From Allacma fusca (Eukaryota > Arthropoda > Collembola > Symphypleona > Sminthuridae), in assembly GCA_947179485.1 (NCBI GenBank), contig OX359245.1, positions 47,417,067-47,481,066 on the forward strand: a stretch of 64,000 bases of DNA. The letters run 5' to 3'. The notes under the pieces were generated by a model, which searched no databases, was not told where the DNA came from, and was given only the letters and a program-made list of their open reading frames with translations. Position 1 is the first letter of the stretch; every line of letters starts with the position of its first letter. Made by a program: the position numbers and the translations under genes. Positions 1 through 12,239 of this stretch are shown here, one piece after another.

Positions 1-445
1 GAAACTTATTAGAAGTGAGCCAAGGCAAAAATGGCAATGATTTGTATTATAACTGTTCGTTTTAACTTAAGTCACGGATCATATGCCGTAAATCCAGCTA
101 ATTATACCAGGGCGTCAGTAAACCACAATAATAATCAAACTGTATTAACATTTGAAATTAAAATTGAACCAACCGAAATAAGCATTATTAACCGCCCGAA
201 CGTTTATAACATCATGTTATACTTTTGTAGCCATTATCTAGCTATTTTTATGCCAACTGCCATTATAATTTCGCATTGTCTGGGCCACCGTAACACCTAA
301 TAGTGTCATTATAGAGGGAATACCATTATAGCGGGTGCCACTATACTGTATACCTTTAACATTGCAAACCTCTAGGCAGGGATTTTTGGTGCCATTAAAG
401 AGGGAATGCCATCTAAGAGGAAACCACTATATGGGAAATTCACTG
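1..445 (-). mobile_element. Pogo/Tigger-like non-autonomous element, family A, cut by window edge
   Basis: This segment is the reverse complement of most of one half of the complete copies at 25103-25982 and 31084-31968. Its right end reads CCACTATATGGGAAATTCACTG followed by TA at 446-447, the inverse of the CAGTGAATTTCC terminus of the other copies. The outer part lies before position 1. No coding capacity is visible. A CAGT-type terminus next to TA is known for pogo/Tigger members of Tc1/mariner; assignment to that group is by terminus only. Confidence 0.8.
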
Positions 446-447
446 TA

Positions 448-2276
448 TGGCGTTGATTCAAAAGTATTTCCAATTGATTCGATTTGATTCCAACAAAATG
501 AACTTTGCATCACAACTACTGATTTTCAGAGCTATGCCAAATAATGTCTCTCGGAAGTACATGTGAGAAAAAAAGCGAAAATACAAAATCCCATGAAAAA
601 TAAATTTAACGAGTAAATGTTCCCATGCATAGTAATTTCAGCTGAATTGTTGAAAAATATGTACAATGGAATTTTAGGTCGTAGTAAATAAAGCTGAAAA
701 TGCAACGGGACAATCCAACTAGCAGGCACGATGTTTCAGGTGTTCAGGTTTTATTTTGCTTAACCTTACAAGTCAAAATCAACTATGGAATCTCAAAAAC
801 TACTTACTTATGAGCAAAATGTCTCGTGTGGCGTTAATGTTAAAATATTTAAATTTAAGTTTAAATAATTTATTTTATTTTTGCTGAGATTTCAAAACCG
901 TTACGAATAAGTGCCGCTTGTCAATAGTTGACCTTAAGCATGGTCAAAAATTCTAGCTTTTATAATCTTATTGTAACCAGGTCCTTCAAATATTGGGGTT
1001 GCTGCCATTTGAAATATTTTAAGCACAGCACTGTGCATATTGAAATCGTTTAAAATCTTGTATGTTGTTTATTTGCTCTCAAATTTGTTGTTACTAGGAT
1101 ATAAACAAAATATTGTCTTGTGCATGTATACATGCACAATTTTTTAAAAAAATTTCAAAAAAAATTTTAAAGAAATTTTGCGAGCTTATAACTATAGGTA
1201 TAAGCTCGCATGTTTAATAATATTTAAAAACAGCTTATTTTGCTTAAATCGCATTCTATGAACCCTATCCCATTTTTGTAAAGATATATATGGTATGCTA
1301 TCGTATATACATAAACATACAATGATTTTAGGTAAAAAGTGCAAGATGTTTAATTTCCTATATCTTTTGTTGAAATTTATTCACATAGAGCATAATGGTT
1401 ATGAACTCTACTATTAGTAATTTTTAGCCTCTTATGTACATTAATAATATTCACGAATTTACCCGTCAACTGAATTGAGATTATGACACAGAAATATTTG
1501 CAGCGGCGTAAAATCTAAAAATATTTAAAAAGTAACTTAGACCTTTGAAGTATTTATTGTTCCTGAAAGTCTCAAAGTGTTAAAGTCTAAAAATAAAACA
1601 CTCAAATTTGGGGAAAAAATGAGTAGAAAATTGTAGTAAAGATTGCGATGTTGAATTTGATGAGATTTTTAATAATAATTTTTAATTCTCAGCAAGCATT
1701 GGCTCGTGAAAGTTTGTCTGGTGATTTGTTGAACGTTTTTATGAAGTATCAAAAAGTGGCGTCACTCGCAAAGTGAGATTATGTAATCCATTAACCCCTG
1801 GGCGTTAGGTTTACTTATGAAACATATTTTTCTCGGAATTTGCTACCGCCGTCATGTAATACTGAAACAACTGTAACAAAAATACCTTCTTCATAATACC
1901 TCTTAAGGATCCTGGGGAATAGATACAGTGGTGTTGAATAAAAAGTTTTTTCTAAATTTTCGTATTTTAAATCGACAAAATACATTTTGCTTCAAAGCTG
2001 CTGATTTTCAGTACGTGATACGTAGCTTGACATGAATTTTTAAACACTTTTAAAATATCAAAAGACAAATTGAATTCAGCTGGGCGTCATAACTGAACGT
2101 TTTTCGGACCAACTGACGTTGCAAATATCGTGTGTGACTTGAATGCTAAAAAATTTACCAAATATCTAGGCAACAACTGTGAAGAATAATTTGTTATATG
2201 ATTGATATGTATGATAAAGGAAGTTGCAGAAAATATTTTCGTTCTGAATGGAGTAGTAAAAATGCCGAAAATGCTG
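448..2276. repeat. Degenerate copies of the dispersed multi-kb repeat
   Basis: No gene is supported here. The stretch 448-560 matches 55626-55720 (common string GATTCAAAAGTATTT). The stretch 1730-2020 matches 7760-8075 (GGATCCTGGG, then GCTTCAAAGCTGCTGATTTTCA). A hub motif variant TGGCGTTAATGTT lies at 829 and recurs at 43718. The rest is AT-rich, with stops in all frames. Confidence 0.6.
1179..1210. repeat. Perfect 12-bp inverted repeat (hairpin)
   Basis: TGCGAGCTTATA at 1179-1190 is followed, after the 8-nt loop ACTATAGG, by its exact complement TATAAGCTCGCA at 1199-1210. The flanks are A/T runs. Function unknown. Confidence 0.7.
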
Positions 2277-3219
2277 TAGGAGTGGGACTGTTCCGGAATG
2301 TTCCCGGATTTCTTGGAATGGTCTGATCCTTGAGCCTGGACAAGGCCATCTGATCTGTTCACAGTTTAGGACAAAGACCATAAGGTCTTTTATACCGTTG
2401 GACCGGAACCATCTGGTCCGTACAAATTGCTGGAACAGGAAAATATGTTTTGTTCGTCAAAATAACTCGGACAAGACCGGAACAGACCAGACCAGACCAC
2501 TAGGACCGAATAGGTTCATAATACGATCACAACATGCAAGCATTTGACAATTTAGATAATGTTTTGAATAATTTTTTTGATTATTTGAAACAAAGTGTAA
2601 AATTGTCAGCAAAATGATAATGAACGAAGCTCTGAAAATTGTAATAATAATAATTATATTAATATATATTATTAATATTATATATATTATTATTAATATT
2701 ATATATTATTATTAATGTTGTATATATTATTAATGATAATGTTTGAGTATTTTCTAATATTTTTACAACAGGAATTTTCACAAATGTCTTCCTTACTAAC
2801 CAATACTAAATATCAACGTCTCGCGGACACAATGAATGAATGAGGAGGCAAGAATGTTCTCCACGGAAAGTTGAGAACTCTCCTTTGATTTCATCCAGCA
2901 TGTAGTATCGTGTCGTCTCGCGATCGTATCATGCTATACAATCTAGAAATGTTATTCTATTCGCGGGAACTGGAAATACTTAAATGGTCATCAATCGAAT
3001 CTGGTCCGACCATTTGAAATGTTTGATCGAACGTTCCAAATGGTCTGGGCCAAACAAAGGATCAAACATTCTGTTCTGTTCTTTGAGCTGGACCAGGTTT
3101 AATTGGTCTATGAAGGTTCTTGGACCAGCTACATTTGGTCCTTTCGTAACCAGGGAACAGACCGGAGCAGACCAGAGCGGACCAAAATTTCTGGTCCGGA
3201 CCAGAACAGTCCCATTCCT
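2277..3219. mobile_element. hAT-like non-autonomous element, GGTCC/GGACC family, copy 1
   Basis: The ends are TAGGAGTGGGACTG and its near-inverse CAGTCCCATTCCT, the same termini as the better-defined copy at 35215-36238. Both ends are packed with GGTCC, GGACC and CAGACCAG words. The flanks share TGCCGAAAAT (left 2263-2272, right 3220-3229), a probable but slightly displaced target duplication. No transposase ORF. An AT microsatellite lies inside. Confidence 0.75.
2641..2745. repeat. AT-rich TAATATTAT microsatellite-like tract
   Basis: An irregular run of TAAT, ATTA and TATATATTATT words inside the hAT-like element. Simple-sequence expansion; no coding content. Confidence 0.8.
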
Positions 3220-3529
3220 TGCCGAAAATAGTCAAAACAACTCTAAACTCTTTCTATTTCCTTTGTCAAAACATGAATATTTTTAAAAACCCCGAAAGAA
3301 ATTTCTTGACAGCGTAGTATTAATTACGCCTTCCCGTATTGGAACTAGTGATCCAAAAACATGTGGGATAGTACCTGATATTAGCGGAAAATTAAAGTGT
3401 AAAGTATTTATTATAAGTTTGAAAAACACATTTAAAGCGCCGTGGTAGTAAAATTGTTTTTAAAAATAATATAATTGAAATTCGCATTGTTAACTTCTGC
3501 AGTTTAATTTAATTTTTAGATAACGTTTA

Positions 3530-3970
3530 CATGCATCATTATGTATATTCCAACAAAATGGAGAGGAAGTTATTAAAGAGTTTTAGCTCCCCGCTTAAAA
3601 ATGAGAAAGTATAAATTAAAGAAATTCTATTTTAGGCATTTATAATGGATAACCTGACCTTCATAAAAATATTTCGGTATATGTACCTCTTACTGAAAAT
3701 GTTTGAGAATTTACTTGTGTACAAAGATTAGGAATCTCAAGAATAATCTTCCTTAGGGGAAAATTGAGGTCTCAGGAGTTTAAAACATAAACTTGAATTT
3801 AATCAGTTTTTGAACGTTAGAATTATTATTCAAATTTCGTTCTCGTGTGTTGTATTTTGAAGTTATACTCAAGAAATGAATCTTGGTTCGCAATTTATTG
3901 TTATGTGGATAATCATGTAACTCATCGAACCTAAATCTAAAGCCAGTAACGTAAAACTACTCATGATTTC
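3530..3970 (+). repeat. Dispersed repeat block, paralogous to 49370-49800
   Basis: The two blocks share order and orientation, for example AATGGAGAGG, then ACCTTCATAAAAATA, then CAAGAATAATCTTC or GAGAATAATCTTC, then AATTTAATCAGTT. Both are AT-rich and non-coding as they stand. The preceding 3220-3529 shows nothing I can identify. Confidence 0.6.
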
Positions 3971-3976
3971 AAAATA

Positions 3977-4405
3977 TTGGACCTTCCCACCGACCCATCC
4001 TATAAGACCGAGGAAATCTTAACGGATCTCGACATTCTCCGTAACCACATGAGTGAACCCGGATGGCCCCGTTTTGTCATTTTGACACGTGTCCTTACGT
4101 TACAAAACCGCGACCTCCCCGCACAATTTTGTCTCCATTGTACATCCTCTAGCCACACGAAAAGGGATTGTTCCGACGCACCGGCCAACGACCTTGCGTT
4201 GAACACACTCCAAGACCGCTTGGCTCGTCTCCAACATCTTGTGTTCCGGACTGAAACATTTCTCTCGAAAAAATCAGATCCGGCCACCCCATGGCGGGAG
4301 ATCGCCGTTCTTGAGTCCATTCCCGAAACCGAGCCGAATCCTGGATCTTCCAACAGATCATCCGCAGATTTTTGCAACCCCAAAATCGGTACGAATAAGA
4401 CATAA
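3977..4405 (+). pseudogene. Retroelement gag-like fragment with a CCHC zinc knuckle
   Basis: This is an open frame of about 142 codons with distinctly higher GC than its surroundings and no ATG at its start (the frame opens from TTG), so it is a fragment. The translated segment FCLHCTSSSHTKRDC fits the C-x2-C-x4-H-x4-C zinc knuckle found in Gag/nucleocapsid and in ORF1 proteins of some non-LTR elements. The segment after the knuckle is rich in Ser, Pro and Glu. The left edge abuts AT-rich repeat, and the right edge runs directly into a hub-type repeat at 4412. No LTR, reverse transcriptase or poly(A) tail is beside it, so element class is unresolved. A host CCHC exon captured by a repeat is also possible. 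Confidence 0.5.
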
Positions 4406-4407
4406 GT

Positions 4408-5170
4408 TACGTGGCCTGAAAGCGAAGCACTAAATATTTCACGTCATTATCATTTTCTAAATCAGCATCATCTCTTTGATAGGAAATGTATTTGACCCGG
4501 CATGTTTCTAACTGTCTATGTAATTTATTCCAATTTTAATTAACTTCAAAGTTTAATTTTAACGATTTTGATCGTCTTTATTTTTGGGTAAATAAATTTG
4601 AATTAACGATATTAATTATCACTTCCTGTTATTTAAGTCATATCAGTTATTAACTTTAATTGTGCTAACCCCCATTAAATTTTAAAAGTAAATCATCATC
4701 CAAACTGAAACTGATGCTCTTTCGCATGGGAAAGCCACATCGGATTCGTCCAAGAATAAAATTAGTAAATTCAAATCATAGTGCAAGAAGTCAATAAAAT
4801 GCTTTTACCAAACCGCAAAGTTTGAAATGCTAATTTTGATTTAAATCAGGGATTTATTTCCAAAACCTCATGTGATTTGAATCTGTTCTGTGGGGATTAA
4901 ATCTATTCACTAACAACAGCAGTTGAGCTTCAAATGTTCCCGGGGGAATTTTCGCTGAAATTGTTTCACTTACAGGAAAAACAATTCTCAAAATCTTTTT
5001 CACAACAAATTTTGTTTGGAAATTCAAAACTGTTTTTATTCATTTACTTTGAAAGATTTGCAATTGTCAGTACAAAGTTCAATAACATTTCATCTACCAT
5101 TAGGCCAGAAAAAGGAAAACCGTTGAAAAACCGAGAATTTCTAAGAGTTCATCGTAAATTACGAATTAAG
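4408..5170 (+). repeat. Dispersed repeat, hub block copy (variant TGGCCTGAAAGCG)
   Basis: It starts with the hub motif at 4412 (one base changed) and continues with TTTCTAAATCAGCATCATC, then GACCCGGCATGTTTCTAACTG, then the AT-rich TTAATTTTAATTG section. It is the closest paralogue of 47972-48620: both continue with TCGCATGGGAAAG and GATTAAATCTATTCA. Small ORFs over it are not conserved. Confidence 0.75.
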
Positions 5171-5340
5171 ATAATTTAAAGTAATGATAATGCACATTAC
5201 CTCAATAATTACCTCCAAAGGATAATTTTCTGGATTTCAAATTGATTTAATCAAATTAAAGTGGACGAAAATAAATGTATTAATTAATTAAAATAATTAA
5301 TTAAAATAAAATTACTAGAAATTAAGCATGTGCTGCAGAA

Positions 5341-5376
5341 AGCTCGAAATACGCTGGGTCTCACACATTTCGAGCT
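5341..5376. repeat. Perfect 10-bp inverted repeat (hairpin)
   Basis: AGCTCGAAAT at 5341-5350 and ATTTCGAGCT at 5367-5376 are exact complements around a 16-nt loop. Confidence 0.6.
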
Positions 5377-5589
5377 GTTGTAGATGAATAGATTTAATCC
5401 CCTTTATTGGAAAAGTTTCTCATCACCTATGCACTGGATTTGTAACCAAATTGTCACATTTTACTAGAAAAATTCGAAATATCAGTTATTTTTTTTGACA
5501 TGTGTTTGGAAAATTCATCTTAGATTAATACATACATAGTCGTGTCAATGTGCAGATACACCAATAAGTTATTCCGGACAGAAATCATC

Positions 5590-5770
5590 TAAAACGTCAA
5601 TCTGTCATGAGACTCTTGGTTACCCAATAAGATGAGGTTACATGACCTCTGATTGACCTTATTGTGTCAATAATAATTACTTGACCTCATATTGACCATT
5701 TTGTTTCACTAATACCCACATGACCTCGTATTTTTATTGTGGCAATAATACTCACATGACCTCAGAATGA
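5590..5770. repeat. GACCTC/TTGACC word-rich segment
   Basis: Several ACATGACCTC, TTGACC and TGACCTCA words occur in imperfect tandem. Similar GGTCA words fill the piggyBac-like element at 45916-47967, so this may be a fragment of a related element. No ends are visible. Confidence 0.4.
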
Positions 5771-5889
5771 TCTTGGATCAAAAAATAGATTGGTGCCAAA
5801 GTGTGCAACCTTTAAAATTGGACTGTCAACATGCTCAATGCATCTTATACGGGACATTATTTAATGACTGGTTTTTGTGCTTTCATGTA

Positions 5890-6060
5890 ATTTTAAATGA
5901 CATAAGTTACACAAATCAATTCCTACGGGCTCTTGAGCTCAGATACATCAATACAGCAATCAATTTAGCAAATGTCTAGCGTCTTCAAGAACCTTGCAAC
6001 AATACAATACGGATTGTACAAAAACAAAAACAATCCAGTGGAAGTACTAAACAAAACAAA
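5890..6060 (+). repeat. Dispersed repeat paralogous to 30405-30560
   Basis: Both contain TACAGCAATCA, then a CTTCAAGAACCTT-like or CTTCTAGATCCTT segment, then AATACGGATTG or AATACGGATCTG and ACAAAA-rich sequence. Non-coding. Confidence 0.5.
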
Positions 6061-8600
6061 ACTCGGACAAAACAGCACCTAACTTGTCCTACTTTTGCAC
6101 TCTACGTCAAAGTACAAAACAAATACAAAAGTACAAATTACAGCACTAATTTATTGTACTTACTAAAAATATTTTTCTAATCACCCCAGTAAAAATAAAA
6201 TTAATTTTAAGCTACACATATGTACCGACGAAACACAGATATAGGGAAAGCGTCAATTTATATTGAATTTGCTCACTCAGTTCTGATATTTTTTGGAATT
6301 CACGCATCTCTGCAAAAAGTAATATTTTTTGAAAGTGAATTTGAAAGAGCGCAATTATAAATGCGGTTAGAAGTTGCAATATTTTGAGAAACTTTTAATT
6401 GGGGCATGAATTGACGGTTACCTTGAAATACTGGTCTCCATGTAATATTTTCGACTTCTTTTAACCATGGTACAATCCTGAGTGGGCAAGTCACGATATT
6501 TGCTTGTAAACCTTCGTATTTTTGAATCCTGCCCCTGGAGTATGGAGACACTGTTTTAAACTTTTATTCACTAATTTTTTTGTTAAACTTGGTAAAAACG
6601 AGAGTTAAATTTGAAAAACTATTGATTTTCTAAATTTCAGTTTTTCTAGAAAATCGTTGGTAACCACTGGTTTCACAATAAAAAAAACTAATTTGGTTTT
6701 CAAAATTTACAGTAACCCTCATTTTAAATTCCAACTAAAAGCGAGGACCGTTTTTTTGGAAATGTTGGGTTTACACGCCTCCTCAAACTTTTCTTCGCGT
6801 TATACAAGTATAGAAGCTGTAGTTGGCAATTGATACACGCATTTTCGAGAAATTTTGTACATCTTTTAATGTCCAGTGTTGAAAATGCCAGGATGTCTTG
6901 GATATTTGACAGTAGCATTTTGGATACATTTACCGAAATATTCACATTGTATAATTTGCAGGACTCAGGACACTATGGTCACGGTCATAATTTGGTTGGT
7001 TCAGCCCTCAATAACACAGAGATGAAAATTTTCAATTTTACGATTAATAATTGCTAAACGCCGTCGATGATTGCTTCGGATAAATTAGTAGTTGGAATAC
7101 TTCGGTTCTTAATTCTTATTAACACAATACTTTTTTCCTAAAGAATTTCGTTTAAAAAAAATTAAAAAATATGCAACTGCAAGATAGAAAAGTCAAGGAC
7201 GAAGTTTAGTTGAACTGGAACTTATAGGACAGTTAGCCTATAATTTCTATTCTGTTAGTTTATTCTATTGAATAAAAATATTGTTTATTTAAAATTCAAA
7301 AAAGGTGTCAAACTGCTGTATAACCATTTAAACATAATTTTGTTGTTTTCAACAACGAGCGTCACTTGCTGGTAAATAGGTTTTTGCATCAGACTAAGAG
7401 AAAATATGATTTGGTGAGTTACTCCAGCCCCTACATAAATGAGAAGAGGGACTGTAGAATAATCATTACTGGCTACATGACTATAGTCAGGCATACCTTG
7501 TTCATCAAAATTTAAAAACAAATAATCACAACATTTAGTTTCACAAAAGGGCCGGAATTTTGTGGGAAAAAGGGAATACTTTCTCGCAGCGAAAAAATTT
7601 AAGCAAGGGCAAATTCGTAGAGCAGGGTCTTAGGATTGGCCAAAAAAATTTTTACTACAACTTTGTAAAACTGCATTGGCTTTTAAAGGGACATATACCT
7701 TTGGATATAGGAACATAGTTTCAGCATTTTGCTATTTTTGTAATCGGTTGTAAGATTTGTTAATTTGTTTATGAAGTATCAAAACAGTGACATTCCTTGC
7801 AAACTTAGATGAAGTTGTGTTAATATTACCTGTAAAGATGTTGATATGTCATCCAGCAATCCCTTGAGGTTGGATTTACTGATAAAACATATTTTCCTAG
7901 GATTCCGATTTCGTCGTCATGTAATATTGTAGCTGATTTACGACCTGATTGATAATACCTTGGGAGGATCCTGGGAAATAGATACATCGGAGTCGAAGGA
8001 AAAGTATTTTCAAAGTTTTTGGTAATTTAATTCTGCAAAATAAATTTTGCTTCAAAGCTGCTGATTTTCAATAAGTAGTGTGACATGTTCAGAAATTTTT
8101 AAATATCGAAAGAAGATTTCAATGGGCAAATATGTTTCCGTTGTCAAAGCCAACAAATTGTGTTCAGCTGAATGCCACAACCGGACACTGTTTGGACCAA
8201 TAAACGATACACTTTAACACCATTTTAATGATGTTGACTTAAATTTCAACTGTTACAGAAACCTGCAAGGTAACTGAAATCCTAAACTGCGATTTCCATT
8301 GATAATATCTTGTGTGGCGTGAAAGCCAAAACATTTTGGAAACAATTAGTCACCAATGATAATTAACTATTTGTTAGGTGACTGTCATGAGCTGTAAATG
8401 GACATCTATTCTTCAAGAAATATTCCAATTGGCCTCGAAAATCACCATTTGAAGGAGTTGATGTTCCTGAAGTTTTGCATTGAAATTTTATATTGATTTC
8501 ATGGCGTTACACAAACTTGTTGATTTTCCTCCTAGAAACTATTTTCTCTGTTTCATATATAAAATTGGTTTTTTCATTAAATTGTGAATTTATCACAATA
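6061..8600. other. Degenerate repeat DNA without a supported gene
   Basis: The stretch 6480-6545 matches 13780-13835 and 33470-33490 (GTATTTTTGAATCCTGCCCCTGGAGTAT type). The stretch 7760-8110 matches 1730-2040. A hub motif TGGCGTGAAAGC lies at 8315. ORFs of 60-80 codons are no longer than chance for this composition and show no domain. Confidence 0.5.
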
Positions 8601-9494
8601 CAGTAAAACCTGTATATAGTGGCCGTTCATATAGTGGATTCCTGTTTATAGTGGACACATTTTACATCCCGGTCCCACCTCCTATCCTTTAACATAGGAA
8701 ACTCCCTCTATATAGTAGTTTTCTATATAGTGGAAACCTGCTCATAGTGGACTAATAATCATACCCCTTCAGTTAAAAATGCAGCTTGAAGTACCTGTAT
8801 ATAGTGGTCACCCAGTCAGAACGAAGGAATACAACTCGCGCGAACCCGAAACAATAACACGGCAGCTTGAATTTAACTCAATTACAGGCATTTGGACTAC
8901 GTTTTTATTTTCAGAGGTTTCGTATTGTATGTATCTGTACTAAATCAAATGCTTATTTATTATGTCCATTGTATCTATGTAATTTGTTTCTTATTAGTGC
9001 TTTGAAGTATTTTAAAGTAATTACTAGTTGTTTCTACTCATAATATAATTATTAGTTGCTTTGCAATAATTCAAATAATTTAGTCATGATTCGACCAAAA
9101 TTACGCAAAGTACTTACACTCTCAAATCAATTAGTAAAAAAAATATTTAGACCAGATTTCCCTATGGATAATGTCTCAAGACACAGAGTGCTCTGAAAGT
9201 CACTGCAGTGTTCATCAATTACAAGATTTCCTAGCAAAGATGAAAATTCGAAGTCTGAAGCAGAAAAAAATTAGTGGTTATTTTAAAAAAGACTGATTTT
9301 GACTAATTTAACTAATTTAAACTGATTTTCGATACCGTGTAAAAGTAAAACTTTGTTGGGTTCGTGCTGGTATACGTATATGTGTATGTATTTATATAGT
9401 GACCCCTGACCACTATATACTTATATAGTGGTCCCTGTCTATAGTGGACAAAGTTTGGCGTCCCTAGGAAAACCACTATATACAGGTTTTACTG
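8601..9494 (+). mobile_element. Pogo/Tigger-like element, family B, internally deleted, with TA duplication
   Basis: The termini CAGTAAAACCTGTATATAGTGG-type (left) and CCACTATATACAGGTTTTACTG (right) are inverted repeats flanked by TA at 8599-8600 and 9495-9496. ATATAGTGG words recur inside both ends. The 894-bp body keeps the 3' end of a transposase gene (9171-9296), so it is a deletion derivative of an autonomous element rather than a fully non-coding one. Confidence 0.88.
9171..9296 (+). pseudogene. C-terminal remnant of pogo-type transposase with PCNA-binding-like motif
   Basis: The frame from ATG 9171 to TGA 9294-9296 encodes 41 residues and is open upstream to about 9138. It ends in QKKISGYFKKD. 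QKKISGYF (9261-9284) fits the PIP box Q-x-x-[ILM]-x-x-[FY]-[FY]. Pogo transposase is an established PCNA-binding protein whose PIP box lies at its C-terminus, which matches the element type called independently from the termini. The helix-turn-helix and DDD catalytic parts are absent, so this piece cannot transpose anything. Placement just before the 3' terminus is where a transposase end should lie. The short length leaves a chance match possible, but terminus and motif agree. Confidence 0.65.
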
Positions 9495-9779
9495 TATAAA
9501 TATTGTGCTACAAAACGTTGTACAATTGTGTGACGCTTTACTTGGAGAGAAAAATATTTGCAAATGTTGAATGCAAATTTTGTCACATGTAGTCAGTCAT
9601 CTTAGGAGTTTGTTCAGTGTATTTTACTGGAAATATTTGCAATGTCTTCAAAACCAAATTTGTGCAACTGCATATTTTGTTTAAACTAGCGTGCTTTGCT
9701 AGTGCTTCTAGCTACTCGTAAGAGTCACATAAGCACGCTTAAATAATTATGAATTCTCAGAAAAATTGTTTTTAAAAAG

Positions 9780-10740
9780 TGTCACACAGTAAAAACTCGT
9801 CCTTATATTTGTAGGACTTAAGACCGGATTTGTTCCCTGAATTAAATGATCCTAGACTCAGATGGATCCCCATTAAATTTTCTGCCAACTAAGCTTTCGG
9901 AAAAAAATTGAGATCAGGAATGTAAATGAAAATTTGAATATCAGAAATTACATCATTCGACTACTTTCTCCCTTTTGCTCTTGAAGCTCCAAAAATTAAA
10001 AAATTAATATTTTGGAAAACATCAACTTTGCTTGATCCTCCTCGACCCTGTGAGCTCATATATTGCCCCAGGTCAATGGAGTGAATTCTGGGAGATACTT
10101 AAATTAAAATTTCGAAGTACACCAACTTTGCTTAACACTTTATCCTGTGAGCTCAAATATTGACACAGGTGGATGGAGTTAATTTTAGAAAATTTGTAAC
10201 GCCATTTACTACAACCTTGGCACGAATCAAATACTTTATGATGTATTCACTTTTGCCGGCTTGAGGTGAACACTAAAGTTATGGTCTTGTATGTATGTCA
10301 TATTTCATTTTTTCGTGTCCACTGTCGCTCCCTTCATTTTAAATGAATTTCAAAATGAAGTGAAGGTGTAAATTACAAATAACCTACTAAAAAATGTTTA
10401 TCAAATCTTAAAAATATTTCCCTGACTTCCGTGAATTTCAAGGGGCGGTATTTCTAGAACATTCTGAGGGGTTTCCAGGGAAACCTATGTGGAGGATATT
10501 TGCCGTAAAGACCACATGAATTAATCATAATAAACAACCATAAAACAAATATATAGTTCCAATCCCAGGGGTCAAAGTGAACACCTATATACATATATAA
10601 ATTTGGGGGACGCATCAAATAGTTATTTTTGCGAGGCTGACTAAATTTTAAAAAACCATCACTTTTGGGGAAAATGGTTCCGCTAATTTTAATAATTTTG
10701 GTTCGAAATGCTTTCACGCAGTTATATTTTTACATGGGAA
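9780..10740 (+). repeat. Dispersed repeat block, TGTGAGCTCAAATATTG family, copy 1
   Basis: Markers in order: GATCCCCATTAAATTT, TCAGAAATTACATCATTC, CAACTTTGCTT, CCTGTGAGCTCA.ATATTG, GGATGGAGTTAATT, TTATGGTCTTGTATGTATG. The same order and strand occur at 23620-24420, 44050-44362 plus 45368-45790, and 53400-53930. No intact frame. Confidence 0.7.
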
Positions 10741-10806
10741 ACATCTTCAAATAGATTTTGATAGGAAATTAGATGGTACAATTTTTCCTTACGATTTACT
10801 TCTAGC

Positions 10807-11247
10807 CAGGGTTGGTTTGGTTTAAACCAAACGGTTTTTTTATAAAAACCAATGGTTTAAATCAAACACCTAAAATTTTAATATTTTCAATCCAAAATGC
10901 TTATATTTCGTCGTGCACAAAACTTGTGCAGTTACTGTGAAATTGTGTAGTTAAACTTTAGTGAAGTTAATAATACTATTAGCTTTTAGTCTTGTACATT
11001 TACAAATTCGGAATCATTTGTAAAATGAAAAATGCCAAACTTGTGTTTATGCTGCAAAGTTATCGTTAAAATTATATCTAAATTATTAAATATTTAATGC
11101 TTTGTGATACTTACTGAGTTTGGGAAATAAGTAAATTTTTTCAAATTCACATGGTTTTGAATATTAATGAATTTTTTGGATTGAAAATTTGTTTAAACCA
11201 AAAAAACCTGATGTTTGGTTAAAAAAAACAAAAAAAACCCAACCCTG
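10807..11247. mobile_element. hAT-like element, GGTTTAAACC family, 8-bp target duplication
   Basis: The termini CAGGGTTGG and CCAACCCTG are exact inverses. The flanks are CTTCTAGC (10799-10806) and CTTCTATC (11248-11255), one mismatch in 8. Words such as GGTTTAAACCAAAC crowd both ends. An unoccupied relative of the site is at 17015-17032. The interior is non-coding. Confidence 0.85.
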
Positions 11248-12210
11248 CTTCTATCAAAGTACGTCAGAATTTTATAGCAACACTACAGAAAAAGGTCTCT
11301 AACTTTCTGAGTTTAATTTCTTTCTTCAGCAATCTCATTTGAATCCGATTTCAGAAATTCAACGTAAACGGGACTGAGTGGATCAAATTATTTTGAATTT
11401 ATATTAAACTAAAGAGAGAAAATCCTAAAATACTTAATTCCCCCAGTTTGAAGAAAAATCCTTGACAGATTATCTAAAATTGTGTTCATTGACTGGTTAT
11501 CCAATGGGTTTTAAAGCAGAAATTAATTGCGGAGTTGAGAAGAAATCCCAAATTATGAGGAAAAATTCAGGAGCGCAAAAATAACCCATCTGGTGACACA
11601 ATTATAATTCTTAACAATTTACCAATTTAATTGTTTTCAATTTCATTTGCTGCAAATCCAGTTGTAGGCCACAACAAATTTTGTTACTGACCCGTTTTAT
11701 AGGTGTAAAGTAGGGTTTAGTATAACTCTGTACTAAAATGTACCCGTTTCCTTGAGGTAATTTTCCTGAGTGTTTTGTAAATTTCTGGCTTTCAGAAAGA
11801 ATTTGAAGTCAACATTAGGTGAACGTCTGACATTGTTGATACCCCATTGTAATAAATCTGGTGAAGCTTTTTGACTTCATTGTACTACTATGCCCAGGAG
11901 TATGAAATACTAATGTGGCGTGAAAGCAAAGCAAGTCATTCTCATTTTCTAAATCAGCATCGTCTCTCTTGTAGGAAAGGTGTACCTAATTTACTGTAAT
12001 TTTAATTAACTACAAAGTTCAATATATTGATTTTGATCACCTTAATTTTTGAGTAAATTAATTTGAAATCCAGATGAATATCTGATGCTGGTATTTAAGT
12101 AATATCAGTTATTAATTTTCATTGTCTTAATTCCAATTACATTCTAAGAGTAAAGCTTCTCTCCAAACTGAAACTGATGCTACAGGAAATTATAAAAAAT
12201 CTACATTGTG
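11248..12210 (+). repeat. Dispersed repeat copy with hub motif at 11916
   Basis: Positions 11256-11575 align with 17025-17360. The hub TGGCGTGAAAGC at 11916 is followed by TCATTTTCTAAATCAGCATCG and the AT-rich tail, ending in CTACATTGTGGAGCG. It pairs with 16925-18130 over more than 1 kb. Confidence 0.75.
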
Positions 12211-12239
12211 GAGCGTATTTTGAAAAAAGGAAAAATTCC

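Noticed and set aside
4000..4403. Minus-strand ORFs opposite the CCHC fragment
   Set aside because: Shadows of the higher-GC plus-strand frame; they lack the zinc-knuckle pattern.
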